A stretch of DNA of 64,000 nucleotides from Deltaproteobacteria bacterium (lineage in GTDB: Bacteria > Myxococcota_A > UBA9160 > UBA6930). The position numbers and the translations under genes are program-made. Positions 36,994 to 49,101 of the stretch are shown here, piece after piece. The notes below the pieces were generated by a model. It searched no databases and was not told the origin of the DNA. It saw only the letters and a program-made list of their open reading frames with translations. The stretch's first letter is position 1, and every line of letters starts with the position of its first letter. Location: assembly GCA_016875395.1 (NCBI GenBank), contig VGRF01000008.1, positions 62,001-126,000 on the forward strand, read 5' to 3'.

Positions 36994-38487
36994 ATGACCG
37001 ACGCAAACGCGCCGAGCGGCGCGCGAACCGGCGCGAGCGAAGTCGAGGAAGATCTCGAGGCGCTGCCCGACCCGGAAGGCGGCCCTGCGAATCCCGCCGG
37101 TGCGCTCGCGGTCGGCGCCGGCGCGCCGCATCGCTCGCTCGGGACGCGCCGCGAGATCTGGCGGCTCGCGCTCCCGGTGATGGCCTCGATGACCCTCGCC
37201 AGCGCCGTGGGCATGGTCGACGTGTGGATGATGAAGGGCCTCGGCGCCACCGCGCAGGCCGCGGTCGGCTTCGGCTCGCAGGCCTTCATGCTCGCCCAGG
37301 CCGTGCTGTTCGCGCTCTCGTTCGCGTGCGTGTCGCTGATGGCGCGCGCGATCGGCGCGAAGCAAGTCGGCGATGCGCGGCGCGCGCTCGCGGCGTCGCT
37401 CACCGTCTCGCTCGGCGTGGGCGTGCTGCTGTTCTTGCTGATGGGCGCGGCGCCGCACGTCGTGCTCTCGTACATGAACCCCGAGCCGGCGGTGCTCGAG
37501 CTCGCAGCGCCGTATCTCCAGCTCGTGATGCTGGCGACGATCTTGATGTCGCTCTCGCTCACCTTCGAGAGCGCGCTGCGTGCGAATCGCGACACGGTCA
37601 CGCCGATGCTCGTGACCGCGCTCGTCGCCGTGGCGAAGATCGGACTCAACGCGCTGCTGATCTTCGGCTACGGCGACGCAGTCCCTGCGCTCGGCGTCGC
37701 GGGCGCGGGCTGGGCGACGCTGGGCGCGCAGGGCGTCGCGCTGCTCGGCTTCGCGCTCGTGCGCGCGCGCGCGGGCGCCGACTCGCCCCTCGCGGTGACG
37801 GGCCGCGACTTCGCATCGATCGGGACGATCGTGCCCGGCTTGTTACGGATCGCCGCGCCCGGCGTGGTCGAACGCGCGATTCTGCAGGGCGCGATGTTCA
37901 CCTACGTCAGCGCGGTCGGGACGTACGGCACGTACGCGGCCGCCGCGTACACGATCGGTGTGCGCCTGCTCTCGTTCTCGTGGATTCCGGGCAATGGCTT
38001 CTCGCAAGCGGCAGCGACGATCGTCGGGCAATCGCTGGGCGCGGGCGATCTCAAGGGCGCCGAACGCGCGACGCGGCGCGCGGCGAGCCTCTCGGTGACG
38101 GTCGCGATCGGGATGGGTGTGATCGCCGCGTTCGCCGACCGGCCCCTTGCAGAAACGTTCGCCGCCGACCCGCACACGGTCGACGCGCTGATCCCGTTCA
38201 TGATGTGCCTCGCGGTCGCGCAGCCGTTCATGCAGCTCCACTTCACGCTCGCGGGCGCGTTCCGCGGCGCCGGCGACACGGTCACCTCGCTCATCGCCGC
38301 CGTGATCGGCAACTGGGTCTTCCGCGTGCCGTTCGCCTGGCTCGTGACGAACGTGCTGCACGCCGACCTGATCTGGGTCTGGGCCGTGCTGATGCTCGAT
38401 CACGTGGCGCGCGCGATCTGGCTGGTGTGGGCGTTCCGCCGCCGCGACTGGGCGAAGCGGCTCGGCGGGATCTCGGCGAGCGCTTAG
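36994..38487 (+). CDS. MATE family efflux transporter
   Basis: 497 residues with twelve predicted helices and a polar 45-residue N-terminal extension. LALPVMASMTLASAVGMVDVWMMK and the second-half repeat IAAPGVVERAILQGAMFTYV are typical of MatE domains; FSWIPGNGFSQAAATIVGQSLG matches the conserved NGF...GQ motif. It exports cationic compounds using a sodium or proton gradient. Probably cotranscribed with ispH. Confidence 0.9.
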   Translation: MTDANAPSGARTGASEVEEDLEALPDPEGGPANPAGALAVGAGAPHRSLGTRREIWRLALPVMASMTLASAVGMVDVWMMKGLGATAQAAVGFGSQAFMLAQAVLFALSFACVSLMARAIGAKQVGDARRALAASLTVSLGVGVLLFLLMGAAPHVVLSYMNPEPAVLELAAPYLQLVMLATILMSLSLTFESALRANRDTVTPMLVTALVAVAKIGLNALLIFGYGDAVPALGVAGAGWATLGAQGVALLGFALVRARAGADSPLAVTGRDFASIGTIVPGLLRIAAPGVVERAILQGAMFTYVSAVGTYGTYAAAAYTIGVRLLSFSWIPGNGFSQAAATIVGQSLGAGDLKGAERATRRAASLSVTVAIGMGVIAAFADRPLAETFAADPHTVDALIPFMMCLAVAQPFMQLHFTLAGAFRGAGDTVTSLIAAVIGNWVFRVPFAWLVTNVLHADLIWVWAVLMLDHVARAIWLVWAFRRRDWAKRLGGISASA

Positions 38488-38493
38488 CCGCGC

Positions 38494-39378
38494 TCAGTCT
38501 CCGAAGTGAACCATGCCCCCGTTCGGCGTGAAGATCGCGCCCGTGCTGCCGCCATCGATTCCGCTCGAAAGGCGCGAGCTCCAAGTCGTGTCGCGACCGC
38601 CGCCGCCCCCGGTTCCGCCGGCGGCCATTGCCATCGCCACGAGGTTCCATTGCGGTGGGCCGCCTTCGAAGCCCGCGAATCCCTCGGCGGTCAGGAAGTA
38701 GCGCGCGGGCAGAATCGGTCCGCCGAGCAGCTGCGACAGGGCCAGCACGTCCCAGGCGTGCAGCTCGCGCCCGTTCACGAAGACGCCCGTGCCCCCGCCC
38801 GAGGCCTCTGAGCGCAGCTCGCCTCCGAGCTGGAGTCCCGGCCGAAGGAAGCCCGCCGTCGGTCCGCCTTCGCCGCCCCACGCGCCCGAGATGGGGTCGT
38901 ACCAGAAGCGCGCATCCGGAATGCGCAGCCGGTAGTCGCGCTCGATCCGCGCGAGGTCGGACGCACTGAGCCGCGTCGCGTTGACCACGACCTGGCGGGC
39001 GCTCGCAGGTGGAGACGCGGCGACGGGGTCGCGGGCCGGCGCGACGGCGCCCGCTCGCTGCAGCAGGACCGACTCCGCCTCGTCTCCTGCGCCGAGCGTC
39101 AGCACGAGCTGCGCGCCCTCGAAGCGCGCGCTGCAGGGCAACGCTTCCCCCGCGAGGTTTGCCGTGCCGGCGAATCCGCTAGCGCCGCGCCGCGCGTCGA
39201 TCGTCGCCGACGAGCCGTCGCTCTCGAGCGTTCCGCGGACGGAGCCCCCCGTGGCCTCGGTGAGTGTGAGCTGGAGCGAAGGATCGGCCTCACTGCGCCA
39301 GACGCCGGACAGCGGCTGCGCGAGTGCGCTGCCCGCGATCCCGAGGCCCGCCGCGATCCAAAGTGCCGTGCGCGTCAT
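38494..39378 (-). CDS. Secreted protein with C-terminal WYD/GGPTAGF domain
   Basis: 294 residues. A signal peptide (TALWIAAGLGIAGSALAQ) is followed by a beta-rich N-terminal domain (SGVWRSEADPSLQLTL). The C-terminal domain has RFWYDPISGAWGGEGGPTAG, GGGTGVFVNGRELHAWD and a GGPPQWNL ending. I recall similar C-terminal domains in cyanobacterial and myxobacterial hypothetical proteins, without a named function. The start follows GGAGGA. Third in the minus-strand run after the interrupted membrane protein. Confidence 0.75.
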   Translation of the reverse strand: MTRTALWIAAGLGIAGSALAQPLSGVWRSEADPSLQLTLTEATGGSVRGTLESDGSSATIDARRGASGFAGTANLAGEALPCSARFEGAQLVLTLGAGDEAESVLLQRAGAVAPARDPVAASPPASARQVVVNATRLSASDLARIERDYRLRIPDARFWYDPISGAWGGEGGPTAGFLRPGLQLGGELRSEASGGGTGVFVNGRELHAWDVLALSQLLGGPILPARYFLTAEGFAGFEGGPPQWNLVAMAMAAGGTGGGGGRDTTWSSRLSSGIDGGSTGAIFTPNGGMVHFGD

Positions 39379-41347
39379 CTCGACCTCCTCCCCGCAAGGC
39401 TACGCGCACCGGGCGCGCAGCGGAGTCCGCGCGTGGCGAGCGCGCGTCCTGCAAATCCACGACGACGAGCGTCGCTCCCTGGAAGACGACGCGGCGCGTG
39501 CGCGCGAGCGCGAGCGCATTGCGCGAGAAGTCGAGGCTGTACGGCGCCCACTTCTTCCAGAGCCATTGCCCGTTTTGGAGGTTCACGCGCGCGAACTCGT
39601 CGGACTAGAGGCACAGGCTCCTGCGCGGCCGCGTGAAGGCGAGGTGCGTGTAGCCGAGGCTCGTGAGGTACTCCGCGAGCGCTTCGGGCCCGCGGAAGAA
39701 CGGCATGCCGGGCGACGGGCTCGTCGGGCCGAGGAAGTCGAGCGAGTGAATCGTCTGCGCGTCGTAGCGCCACTCCCAAGGCTGCTCGGCGGTAGAGACG
39801 ACGCGCGCATTCACGGGAAGCGCAGCCTGCGCGGCGCGAATGTTCGCGGCGCCCTTCACGGACTCGAGCGTGAAGCCGTCGCGCACGAGCTTGTGCAGCG
39901 CGAACGCCCATTCGCGCGCGTCGTCTGCCGCGAACTCGAGGAGCGAGAAACGATTCGCGTCGTAGACGCGGTGCGTGGTCGCCGGCGCGAGCCACCACAC
40001 GAGCGCGCTCGCCGCGAGCGCGCTTCGTCGCCAGCGCGCGCCTTCGCGCGCGAAGGCCGCCATCGCCGCGAGCACGAGCAGCGCCGGCACGCTCAGCGGC
40101 GCGACTTAGCGCAGCACCGTCCACGAATCGAAGGCGCTCGTCACGAGCGTCGTCGCCGCCCCTAACAAGAGCGTCGCCGCCGCGAGCTCCAGCGCGAGCG
40201 CGCGCCGCGCGACTGGCGCGCACGCGAGCGCCGCTACGGCGAGCAGCACAGGCACGCGCGCCGCGAGCGCACACTCGAGCGCGAACGCCGCGAGGCGTGC
40301 GGGCGCCATGGGCTCAGCGAACAAGTCGTCGAAGCGATAGTTCCCGGCGAAGAGCGGAAACAGCGGCGTGCCCGAGGAGCGCCACAGCGAGAGCGACCAC
40401 GGCGCGAGCGCGAGCGCCGTCGTGAGCGCAGCGATCGCAGCGAGACGCAGGCGCCCGCGATCGCGCTGCAGCGCCGCGCGCGAGAGCGCGAACGCCCACA
40501 GCGCAGCCGGCAGCACCGCGTTGCTCACGCGCAGGCCGATCGCGAACGCGGCGATCACGCCGAACGCGACCGCGTCGCGCGTGCGCGTCGCGTCCGCCTC
40601 GCGCTCGGCCATGCGCGCGTGCAGCGCGAAGAGCGCGAGCGCGCTCGCGTACGGCAGCAGCAGCGGCAGCGTGTTGATGTAGGGCACGCTGAGCGTGCCA
40701 AGCAGCGCGAGCAAGACGAACGCGCGCTTTGCGTGCACGCTCGCGCCTCCGCGGGATGCGGCATCGCAAGCGAGCAGCGCCGCTCCGAGCAGCGCGGGTA
40801 AACCGAAGAACGCGTCGGCCGCCGCGTTCGCCGAGACGCCGAAGCCCGGCGCGAAGAAGCTCTGCAGCCACTGCCCCGAGCCGAGCACGCCGAGCCGGCG
40901 CGTACTGAACGGCTCCTCGAACGCGCCCGTCTCCAACAGCAAGCGCGGGAAGTGCAGGTACTGCACGAAGTCGTCGCACGGGTTGTAGTGCGGGAAGCGC
41001 AGCGCCCCGAGCCCGCGCGCCAGCACGAACGCCGCGATCGGCAGCAGCCAAAGCGCGCTCGCCCACGTCGCGCTCTCGCGCGCGCCCGGCCGCGACTCTC
41101 TCGGCGCACGCGGCAGCACGAAGCCGAGCGCTGCCAGCGCACACAGCGCGTACGCCGCCGCGCGCGAGTACGCGCCGAGCGCCACGAACCAGCCCGCAAC
41201 GGCGCAGAGCAGCGCAAGCCCCGTGAGCCATTGCGCCCCGAACGGCAGCGAGCCCGCGCGCAAACCGCACGCGCGCGACAGGAGCCGCGTCGCACCGAGC
41301 GCCCCCACCGAGAGCGCAAGCGGCGGCGCGAACAGCTCGAGACTCAC
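39290..41347 (-). pseudogene. Large membrane protein (glycosyltransferase-like) with two in-frame stops
   Basis: From the ATG at 41347 one frame codes a polytopic protein for 413 residues, then TAA (40106-40108), then 166 residues of clear protein (VAPLSVPALLVLAAMAAF to RRSLCL), then TAG (39605-39607), then more protein (SDEFARVNLQNGQWLWKKW, DFSRNALALARTRRVVFQG). Both stops sit where a tyrosine would fit. The helices and large soluble tail resemble membrane mannosyl/arabinosyl-type glycosyltransferases, but no decisive motif is visible. The natural C-terminus is unclear; the last codons overlap the next gene. Probably a pseudogene, or a consensus with two errors. Confidence 0.65.
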
Positions 41348-41500
41348 GCCGCGCGCTCACTCGCGCGAGCAACGCTGCCGCGACGAATCCCCTCGGAAAC
41401 GCGCAACGAGCGCGGTGCTCGCAACGACGCCGACGCCGCTCGAAGCGGCGGAGGCGCCGCCCGCCCAACCCCCGGGACGATCGCGTTCCGACACCGAGGA

Positions 41501-41669
41501 GCGCAGTGCGGGGGGCCGGGCGCTGCGGAGCCGAAATCAAGCGCAGAGAGGCCCCGCGAGAATGGTCGCGCGCAGATCAACGCAACGTGGCCAGCCGGCA
41601 ACGCGGCCGAACGAGAGGCGGGCCGAACGAGCCATTCGGCGCAGCAGCGCCCGGCCCCCCGCGCTGCGC
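41501..41669. repeat. 169-bp inverted-repeat element
   Basis: The outer 26 bases (41501-41526) pair with 41644-41669 with one mismatch, a T opposite G that could still wobble in RNA. The interior includes a second set of arms (GCCGAA/TTCGGC), a direct repeat of GGCCGAACGAG and CGCAACG-N2-GCCAGCCGG, a word shared with the 160-bp elements. It lies in a 367-base gap between the interrupted membrane protein and clpA; the rest of that gap (41348-41500 and 41670-41714) shows nothing I can name. Confidence 0.7.
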
Positions 41670-41714
41670 GGCGCCGGCGAAAGACACCCACGCCTCGCAC
41701 CTCGGGCCGCAATC

Positions 41715-43981
<2,267 letters not shown>

Positions 43982-43985
<4 letters not shown>

Positions 43986-44302
43986 TCGGCCTCGACCCCC
44001 GCGCGCAGCGGATAGCCGCGCTCTTCGGCCAGCTTGTGGACTTGCGAAACCTTCGTCTCGGCGACCTCGTGCGTGTAGACGCCGGCGATGCCCTTCCCGC
44101 CGCGATGGATTTGCAGCATCAGCGCGTTCGCCTCCACCGGGCTCTTGCGAAACACCGACTCCAGCAGGTTCACCACGAACTGCATCGGGGTGTAGTCGTC
44201 GTTGTAGAGCACGACCTTGTACTTCGGCGGGCGCGCCTGTTTTTCGCGCGTGCGTTCGAGCACGCTGCCTTGGCGATCCCGCTCGTCCCGTGTTCCTGCC
44301 AC
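43982..44302 (-). CDS. clpS: ClpS adaptor
   Basis: 106 residues. YKVVLYNDDYTPMQFVVNLL and MLQIHRGGKGIAGVYTHEVAE are the conserved ClpS core, which binds N-degrons and delivers them to ClpA. The N-terminal 28 residues are polar and unstructured, as usual. It is first in a coupled clpS-clpA unit. Confidence 0.96.
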
Positions 44303-44376
44303 GGCGGCCCAACATAGCCGCGACCCGATCGACTCCGGGCTGCGCAGGGATCGCGCGGCCAGATTTCACCGCGCAT

Positions 44377-44498
44377 GGCTCCGCCTCGCTGCGCGCTTCG
44401 CTCCCGCGCTTGGCTTCGCTCGCCTCGGCCTCGCTGCGCGCTCCGCTCCCGCGCTTGGCTTCGCTCGGCTCCGCCTCGCTGCGCGCTTCGCTTGCGGA
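44377..44498 (+). repeat. 45-bp tandem repeat, 2.7 copies
   Basis: Units 44377-44421 and 44422-44466 are nearly identical; a partial third runs to 44498. Each unit contains CTCGCTGCGCGC and CTTGGCTTCGCTC, the words of the short dispersed repeat. It lies in the 237-base divergent region between clpS and the FemAB-like gene; promoters for both must be nearby. Confidence 0.8.
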
Positions 44499-44539
44499 CC
44501 CCTTCCGGTCGCGATCTTTCCCGCCCACACTCGTCCGCC

Positions 44540-45694
44540 ATGCCCGACTTCGCGCTGCTCGATTCCGTGAGCGAGATCCCGCGCGAGGAGTGGAACGCGC
44601 TGGTCGGCGACGAATCGCCATTCGTCGAATGGGAGTGGCTCGCGTCGCTCGAGGAAGCGGGATGCGTCGGCGAGCGCACGGGCTGGACGCCGCGGCCGCT
44701 CGTGGTGCGCGAGGGCGGGCGGCTCATCGCGGCGTGCCCGCTCTACGTGAAGGCGAACAGCGAGGGCGAGTTCGTGTTCGATTGGGGTTGGGCCGACGCC
44801 GCGCAGCGCTCGGGCATCACCTACTACCCCAAGCTGCTCGTGGGCGCGCCGTTCTCGCCCGTGACCGGCGCGCGCTTCCTCACGGCAAAGGGCGAGGACC
44901 GCGCCGCTTGGCTGCCGCGCTTCGCGCGCGCGCTCGCCGAGCTGTGCGAGGGCAACGAGCTCTCGAGCGTGCACGTGAACTTCCTGCGCGACGACGAGCG
45001 CGACGCGCTCGAGCGCGCGGGTTTCCTCGTGCGCGCGGGCTTCCAGTACCACTGGCGCAATCGCGGCTTCGCGAGCTTCGACGACTACCTCGCGAGCCTC
45101 ACCAGCAAGCGCCGCAACCAGGCGAAGCGCGAGCGGCGCGAGCTCGCCGAGCAAGGCGTCGCGATCGAGGCGCTCAGCGGCGACGCGCTCACGCCCGAGC
45201 TCGCGCGCGAGATGTTCCGGATCTACCTCGCGACGATCAGTAACAACCCGTGGGGCCGTCAGTACCTGAACCAGAGGCTATTCACGCTGTTGCGGGAGCG
45301 CTGGGCGCACCGGCTCTGCTTCATGCGCGCGCGCGTGGGCGACGATCTGGTCGCCGGCACGATCAACGTGCAGAAGGGCGCCGCGCTCTACGGCCGCTAC
45401 TGGGGCGCGCTGCGGCCGATGCGCCACCTGCACTTCAACACGTGTTACTACGCGGGCATCGAGCACTGCATTCGCCGCGGTCTCGCATGCTTCGAGCCCG
45501 GCGCCGGCGGCGAGTACAAGCAGCTGCGCGGCTTCGACGCGACCGCCACCTACAGCGCGCACTTCATCGCCGACGCGCGCCTGCGCGACGCGATCGCGCG
45601 CTTCCTCGAAGCCGAGCGCCGCAAGGTCGCCGGCGCGATCGACTGGTACGCCGAGCACTCGGCGAATCGCGACGGACCCGTGATTCCGGACTGA
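44540..45694 (+). CDS. FemAB-like / DUF482 GNAT-fold protein
   Basis: 384 residues from the ATG at 44540. FVEWEWLASLEEAGCVGERTGWTP (first part quoted up to the GNAT start), LTSKRRNQAKRERREL, and GTINVQKGAALYGRYWG with FEPGAGGEYKQLRGF match the DUF482/FemAB-like family of two GNAT folds. Related proteins add amino acids to peptidoglycan or other acceptors, but most DUF482 members are uncharacterised. It is divergent from clpS and in the same direction as the kinase that follows. Confidence 0.8.
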   Translation: MPDFALLDSVSEIPREEWNALVGDESPFVEWEWLASLEEAGCVGERTGWTPRPLVVREGGRLIAACPLYVKANSEGEFVFDWGWADAAQRSGITYYPKLLVGAPFSPVTGARFLTAKGEDRAAWLPRFARALAELCEGNELSSVHVNFLRDDERDALERAGFLVRAGFQYHWRNRGFASFDDYLASLTSKRRNQAKRERRELAEQGVAIEALSGDALTPELAREMFRIYLATISNNPWGRQYLNQRLFTLLRERWAHRLCFMRARVGDDLVAGTINVQKGAALYGRYWGALRPMRHLHFNTCYYAGIEHCIRRGLACFEPGAGGEYKQLRGFDATATYSAHFIADARLRDAIARFLEAERRKVAGAIDWYAEHSANRDGPVIPD

Positions 45695-45757
45695 GCGTGC
45701 CGCTTGGCTTTCGCTTCCCGGGGCGCGCGTCAAGAAGCCCTCGCTGCGCACCGATGA

Positions 45758-47281
45758 ATGGCGCGGATGGGCGCGACACGCGTAGGCAAGACGCTCGGCA
45801 ACTTCCGCATTCTCGAGTGCCTCGGGAGCGGCGGCGCCGGCATGATCTGGAAGGCTGAGGACCTGACCCTCGGCCGCGTCGTCGCGCTCAAGGCTCTGCG
45901 CCCCGAGCTCGAGCATGACGGCGAGATGGCCGAGCGCTTCCGCGCCGAGGCGCGCGCGCTCGCGAAGCTCTCGCACCCGAACGTCGCCTCGCTCTACAGC
46001 CTGATCGAAGACGACGACGGACTCTTTCTCGTGATGGAGTACGTCGAGGGCAACACGCTCGCGGCGCTGCTCGCGACGAGCGGGCCCCTGCCCTTCGACA
46101 GCGCGTTCGCGCTCTTCCACCAGATCCTCGACGGCGTGGGCCACGCGCACGACGCAGGCGTCGTCCATCGCGACCTCAAGCCGGCGAACCTGATGGTGGA
46201 CGCGCGCGGGCGCGTGAAGGTGATGGACTTCGGCATCGCGCGAATGGCTGGCGCCGCGCGCACGACGCATCACGGCAAGCTCGTGGGTACGCCGGAGTAC
46301 ATGTCGCCCGAGCAGGTGCGCGGCGAGGATGCGACGCTGCGCAGCGACATCTACTCGCTCGGGATCTTGCTGTACGAGATGCTCACGGGTCAGCCGCCCT
46401 TCCGCGCCGCAGCCTCGTTCGAGCTGATGCGCGCGCAGCTCGAGAGCGAGCCGCACGATCCGCGGCTGCACCGGCGCGACCTCGATGCGCGCGTCGCCGA
46501 GGCCGTGCTGCGCGCGCTCGCGAAGCGCCCCGCGGATCGCTTCGAGTCGACGCGCGAGCTGCAAGACGTGCTGCTCAGCGTCGGCGCCTCGCGTCGCGGG
46601 CGAGCGGTGCTGCCCGTGTGGCGCGACGTGCCGACGCCCGCCACGAGCAGCGAGGCACGGACGCTGTCCGCGAGCGCAATCACGATCTCGCAGCGGCGCG
46701 GCGAGCCGCCGCTCGCGAGCGCGACCGAGCCCTACGCCGTGGTCCACGCGCAGGCGTCGAGCGCGCTCGACAGTGCGCTCGACGACGTGTTCGCGCGCGC
46801 GAGCGTGGACGCGACCGCGCGCGCCGATGCGCCGGCGACGCGCGTGATCGACGCGTCCCTCGATACCGAGCAGATCGAGCCCGCGAGCCCGACGCGCATG
46901 CTCGAGGACGCGCCTTTCGACGCGCACGTGCGCGCGCTCGCACGAGAGGGCGAGCCCCGCGCTCCAGTCGCGCCGCGCGCGCAGTTGTTATGGGCCGCGG
47001 GCGCGGCGCTCGCCGTACTGCTCGCGCTGGGAGTCGTGAAGCTCGCATCGCGCGAGGAGCCCGCTGAACCCGCAGTCGTGCCGGCAGCCGAGGCGCTGCC
47101 CGCTGCTGCGGCGAGCGGACGACCCGACGAGGCGGCGAAGGCGGAGAGTCGAGTCGATCCGGCACCCGCCCAAGATTCGGAAGCGAAGCCCGTACAGCGC
47201 GTGCGCGACCCTGCGCCCGCACCGCGCGCGGCGCCCGCGGCACCGAGCGAGGAGGACTCCGGATGGACCATTCGGCGCTGA
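45758..47281 (+). CDS. Membrane Ser/Thr protein kinase
   Basis: 507 residues. The kinase domain has the glycine loop LGSGGAGMIWKA, catalytic K45, HRDLKPAN (H137-D139) and DFG (157-159), then GTPEYMSPEQ. After about residue 290 comes a disordered alanine-rich region, one membrane helix (LLWAAGAALAVLLALGV) and a short outer tail. This is the eukaryotic-like Hanks type common in myxobacteria and actinobacteria. Its last bases overlap the lipoprotein gene by 19, and a further envelope gene follows, so the three may form one signalling unit. Confidence 0.9.
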   Translation: MARMGATRVGKTLGNFRILECLGSGGAGMIWKAEDLTLGRVVALKALRPELEHDGEMAERFRAEARALAKLSHPNVASLYSLIEDDDGLFLVMEYVEGNTLAALLATSGPLPFDSAFALFHQILDGVGHAHDAGVVHRDLKPANLMVDARGRVKVMDFGIARMAGAARTTHHGKLVGTPEYMSPEQVRGEDATLRSDIYSLGILLYEMLTGQPPFRAAASFELMRAQLESEPHDPRLHRRDLDARVAEAVLRALAKRPADRFESTRELQDVLLSVGASRRGRAVLPVWRDVPTPATSSEARTLSASAITISQRRGEPPLASATEPYAVVHAQASSALDSALDDVFARASVDATARADAPATRVIDASLDTEQIEPASPTRMLEDAPFDAHVRALAREGEPRAPVAPRAQLLWAAGAALAVLLALGVVKLASREEPAEPAVVPAAEALPAAAASGRPDEAAKAESRVDPAPAQDSEAKPVQRVRDPAPAPRAAPAAPSEEDSGWTIRR

Positions 47282-47787
47282 CCCGCGCCCTGTGCGCGCT
47301 GCTGCTGGCCGCTGCGAGCGCGTGCGCGACGACCGCACCGGTTGCGCGGTCGGGCTACGCCCCTGCCAAGAGCGCGCAGCTGCCCGGCCCGAAGCTGCTC
47401 GGTACCGAGGCCGAGGTCGCGGCGCAGTACGCGTGCGCGAATCAGAAGGCTTCGCTCGTGCTCGAAGAGAGCTCGCTCGCGCCGTCGCCCCTCGGCGCGG
47501 GTCAAGAGTTCGGCCACCGCGTCGTGTACGCGCTCTGCCCCGCGCGCGAGAAGCAAGGCATCGCGGGCACGCTGCGCACGCGCATTCGCTTCGGCACGCA
47601 GATCGTGGTGGAGGACAGCGCCCCGTACCGCATCGAGCCCGGCCGCTGGGCCGTCGACACGTTCATCGCGCTGCCCCCGCACGCAAAGCCGGGCGCGTAC
47701 GAGGTCGAAGTCGAGTTCGCGAGCGCGGCGAGTCCGGTACGGTTCGCGACGAAAGTTCCCTTCAGCGTGTGGGTGAAAACGAGATGA
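47263..47787 (+). CDS. Putative lipoprotein
   Basis: 174 residues. A short N-region and the hydrophobic LCALLLAAASAC segment fit a lipobox, with the cysteine near residue 21. The rest is a beta-rich domain without a recognised family (FGHRVVYALCPAREK and YEVEVEFASAASPVRF). The start lies inside the kinase gene by 19 bases, and its stop overlaps the next start as ATGA. It is probably an outer- or inner-membrane anchored partner of the kinase; function unknown. Confidence 0.65.
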   Translation: MDHSALTRALCALLLAAASACATTAPVARSGYAPAKSAQLPGPKLLGTEAEVAAQYACANQKASLVLEESSLAPSPLGAGQEFGHRVVYALCPAREKQGIAGTLRTRIRFGTQIVVEDSAPYRIEPGRWAVDTFIALPPHAKPGAYEVEVEFASAASPVRFATKVPFSVWVKTR

Positions 47788-49019
47788 AGCTGGGCGCGGC
47801 GCTCGCACGCGCCGCGTTCTTCGCGGTGCTGATGGTGATCGCCGGCGGGCTCGTTCTCACGGGCACGCGCGACGGCGACGCCCCCGACGACTCCGACCTG
47901 CGCGCGCTGCCCGTTGCACCTCCCGACTTCGCGAACGCTCAGCTCACGCTCACCTCTGCAGCAGCGCTGCTCGTGCGCGACACGCAGGACTCGCGCTGGC
48001 CCGCTCTCGCGAGCGGCGAGGCGTGGGACGACGCGCTCGTTCCACACGCCCTCACCGCGAACGAGGCAGCGCTGCGTGCGTTCGAACGCGCGGCTCGGCA
48101 GCCCACCTTCCAGTCGAGCGGCGCGGAGACCGCGGAGGAGCTCGTCGCCTGGATCGATCTCGCACGGCTGCAGGGGGTGCGCGCGATCTCGCTCGCGCGC
48201 GCGGGTGAGCCGCCCGCGGCAGTCGCTGCAGCGGTCGCGGACCTCCGCGTGGCGCGCCTCGTCGCCGGCGACGCGCGCGGAACTCAGCTCGTGCGCGAGG
48301 TCGCGGAAGCCATGGCGGACGCGAGCTGGCGCGCGACGCACGAGGTGCTGCGACACGTCGCGCTCGGGGTAAGCGACGCGCATGGGTTCGCAGGCGAGCT
48401 GGCCGCCGCGCGCGCCGACGCAACCGGCGTGCGCAGTCAGCTCGTCGCGGCGTATCGCGACTTCGCCGGTGCCGACGCGCCTGCCGCGGATCTTCCGCCC
48501 GCAGCGCTCAGCCCCGCGCTGCGCTGGCTGAGCACTGCGCTCCCCGCGCGCCATCGCATTCAGCCCAACAACACGCTCGCGCTCTACGCAGAGCGGGCGC
48601 GCGCGCGCATCGCGGCGGCGGACGAGTCGTGCGCTGCGGACGACACGACGCCGCTGTTCACGCCGAGCCTTCGCTCGGTCGTCGCCGCGAACTCCGAGGG
48701 CCGCTCGCGAATCGACTCCTCGAGCGCGCTCGACGACGTGCGCCGGAGCGCGTGCCGCTGGAACACGCGCATCGAAGCGCTGCGGGCCGCGCTTGCAGTG
48801 CAGCAGTTCGAGCGCGAGAGGAGCGCGCTGCCGCCTTCGCTCGAGTCGCTCGTTCCCGATCATCTGCCCGAGCCGCCGCGCGACTGGTTCGGCGATGGCG
48901 CGCTCCGCCTCGACCGCGGCGCGCGAGAGATCGTTTCGTTCGGAGCATGGGACGTGCACACGGACGCGGGACCGCGCGAAGAGCGCTTTCCGCTGCTGCC
49001 CGCACCCGCCGCGCCCTGA
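47784..49019 (+). CDS. Membrane-anchored protein of unknown function
   Basis: 411 residues: one N-terminal helix (FFAVLMVIAGGLVLTG) and a large, mainly helical extracytoplasmic part ending with a PPSLESLVPDHLPEPPRDWFG segment. That ending is often seen at the C-terminus of pilin-like or secretion-associated proteins in this kind of genome, where a strand and turn follow. No family assigned. Coupled to the lipoprotein gene by ATGA. Confidence 0.65.
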   Translation: MKLGAALARAAFFAVLMVIAGGLVLTGTRDGDAPDDSDLRALPVAPPDFANAQLTLTSAAALLVRDTQDSRWPALASGEAWDDALVPHALTANEAALRAFERAARQPTFQSSGAETAEELVAWIDLARLQGVRAISLARAGEPPAAVAAAVADLRVARLVAGDARGTQLVREVAEAMADASWRATHEVLRHVALGVSDAHGFAGELAAARADATGVRSQLVAAYRDFAGADAPAADLPPAALSPALRWLSTALPARHRIQPNNTLALYAERARARIAAADESCAADDTTPLFTPSLRSVVAANSEGRSRIDSSSALDDVRRSACRWNTRIEALRAALAVQQFERERSALPPSLESLVPDHLPEPPRDWFGDGALRLDRGAREIVSFGAWDVHTDAGPREERFPLLPAPAAP

Positions 49020-49101
49020 GCACGGCTCGCGGTCTTGCCGCGTCGCAGCGCGCTTTGCTTGCCCGCGCGATACCGTCGCTCCTTCACCCAAGGAGCCGCA
49101 C

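Noticed and set aside
44377-44498. CRISPR array
   Set aside because: The units are directly adjacent with no unique spacers and no cas genes.
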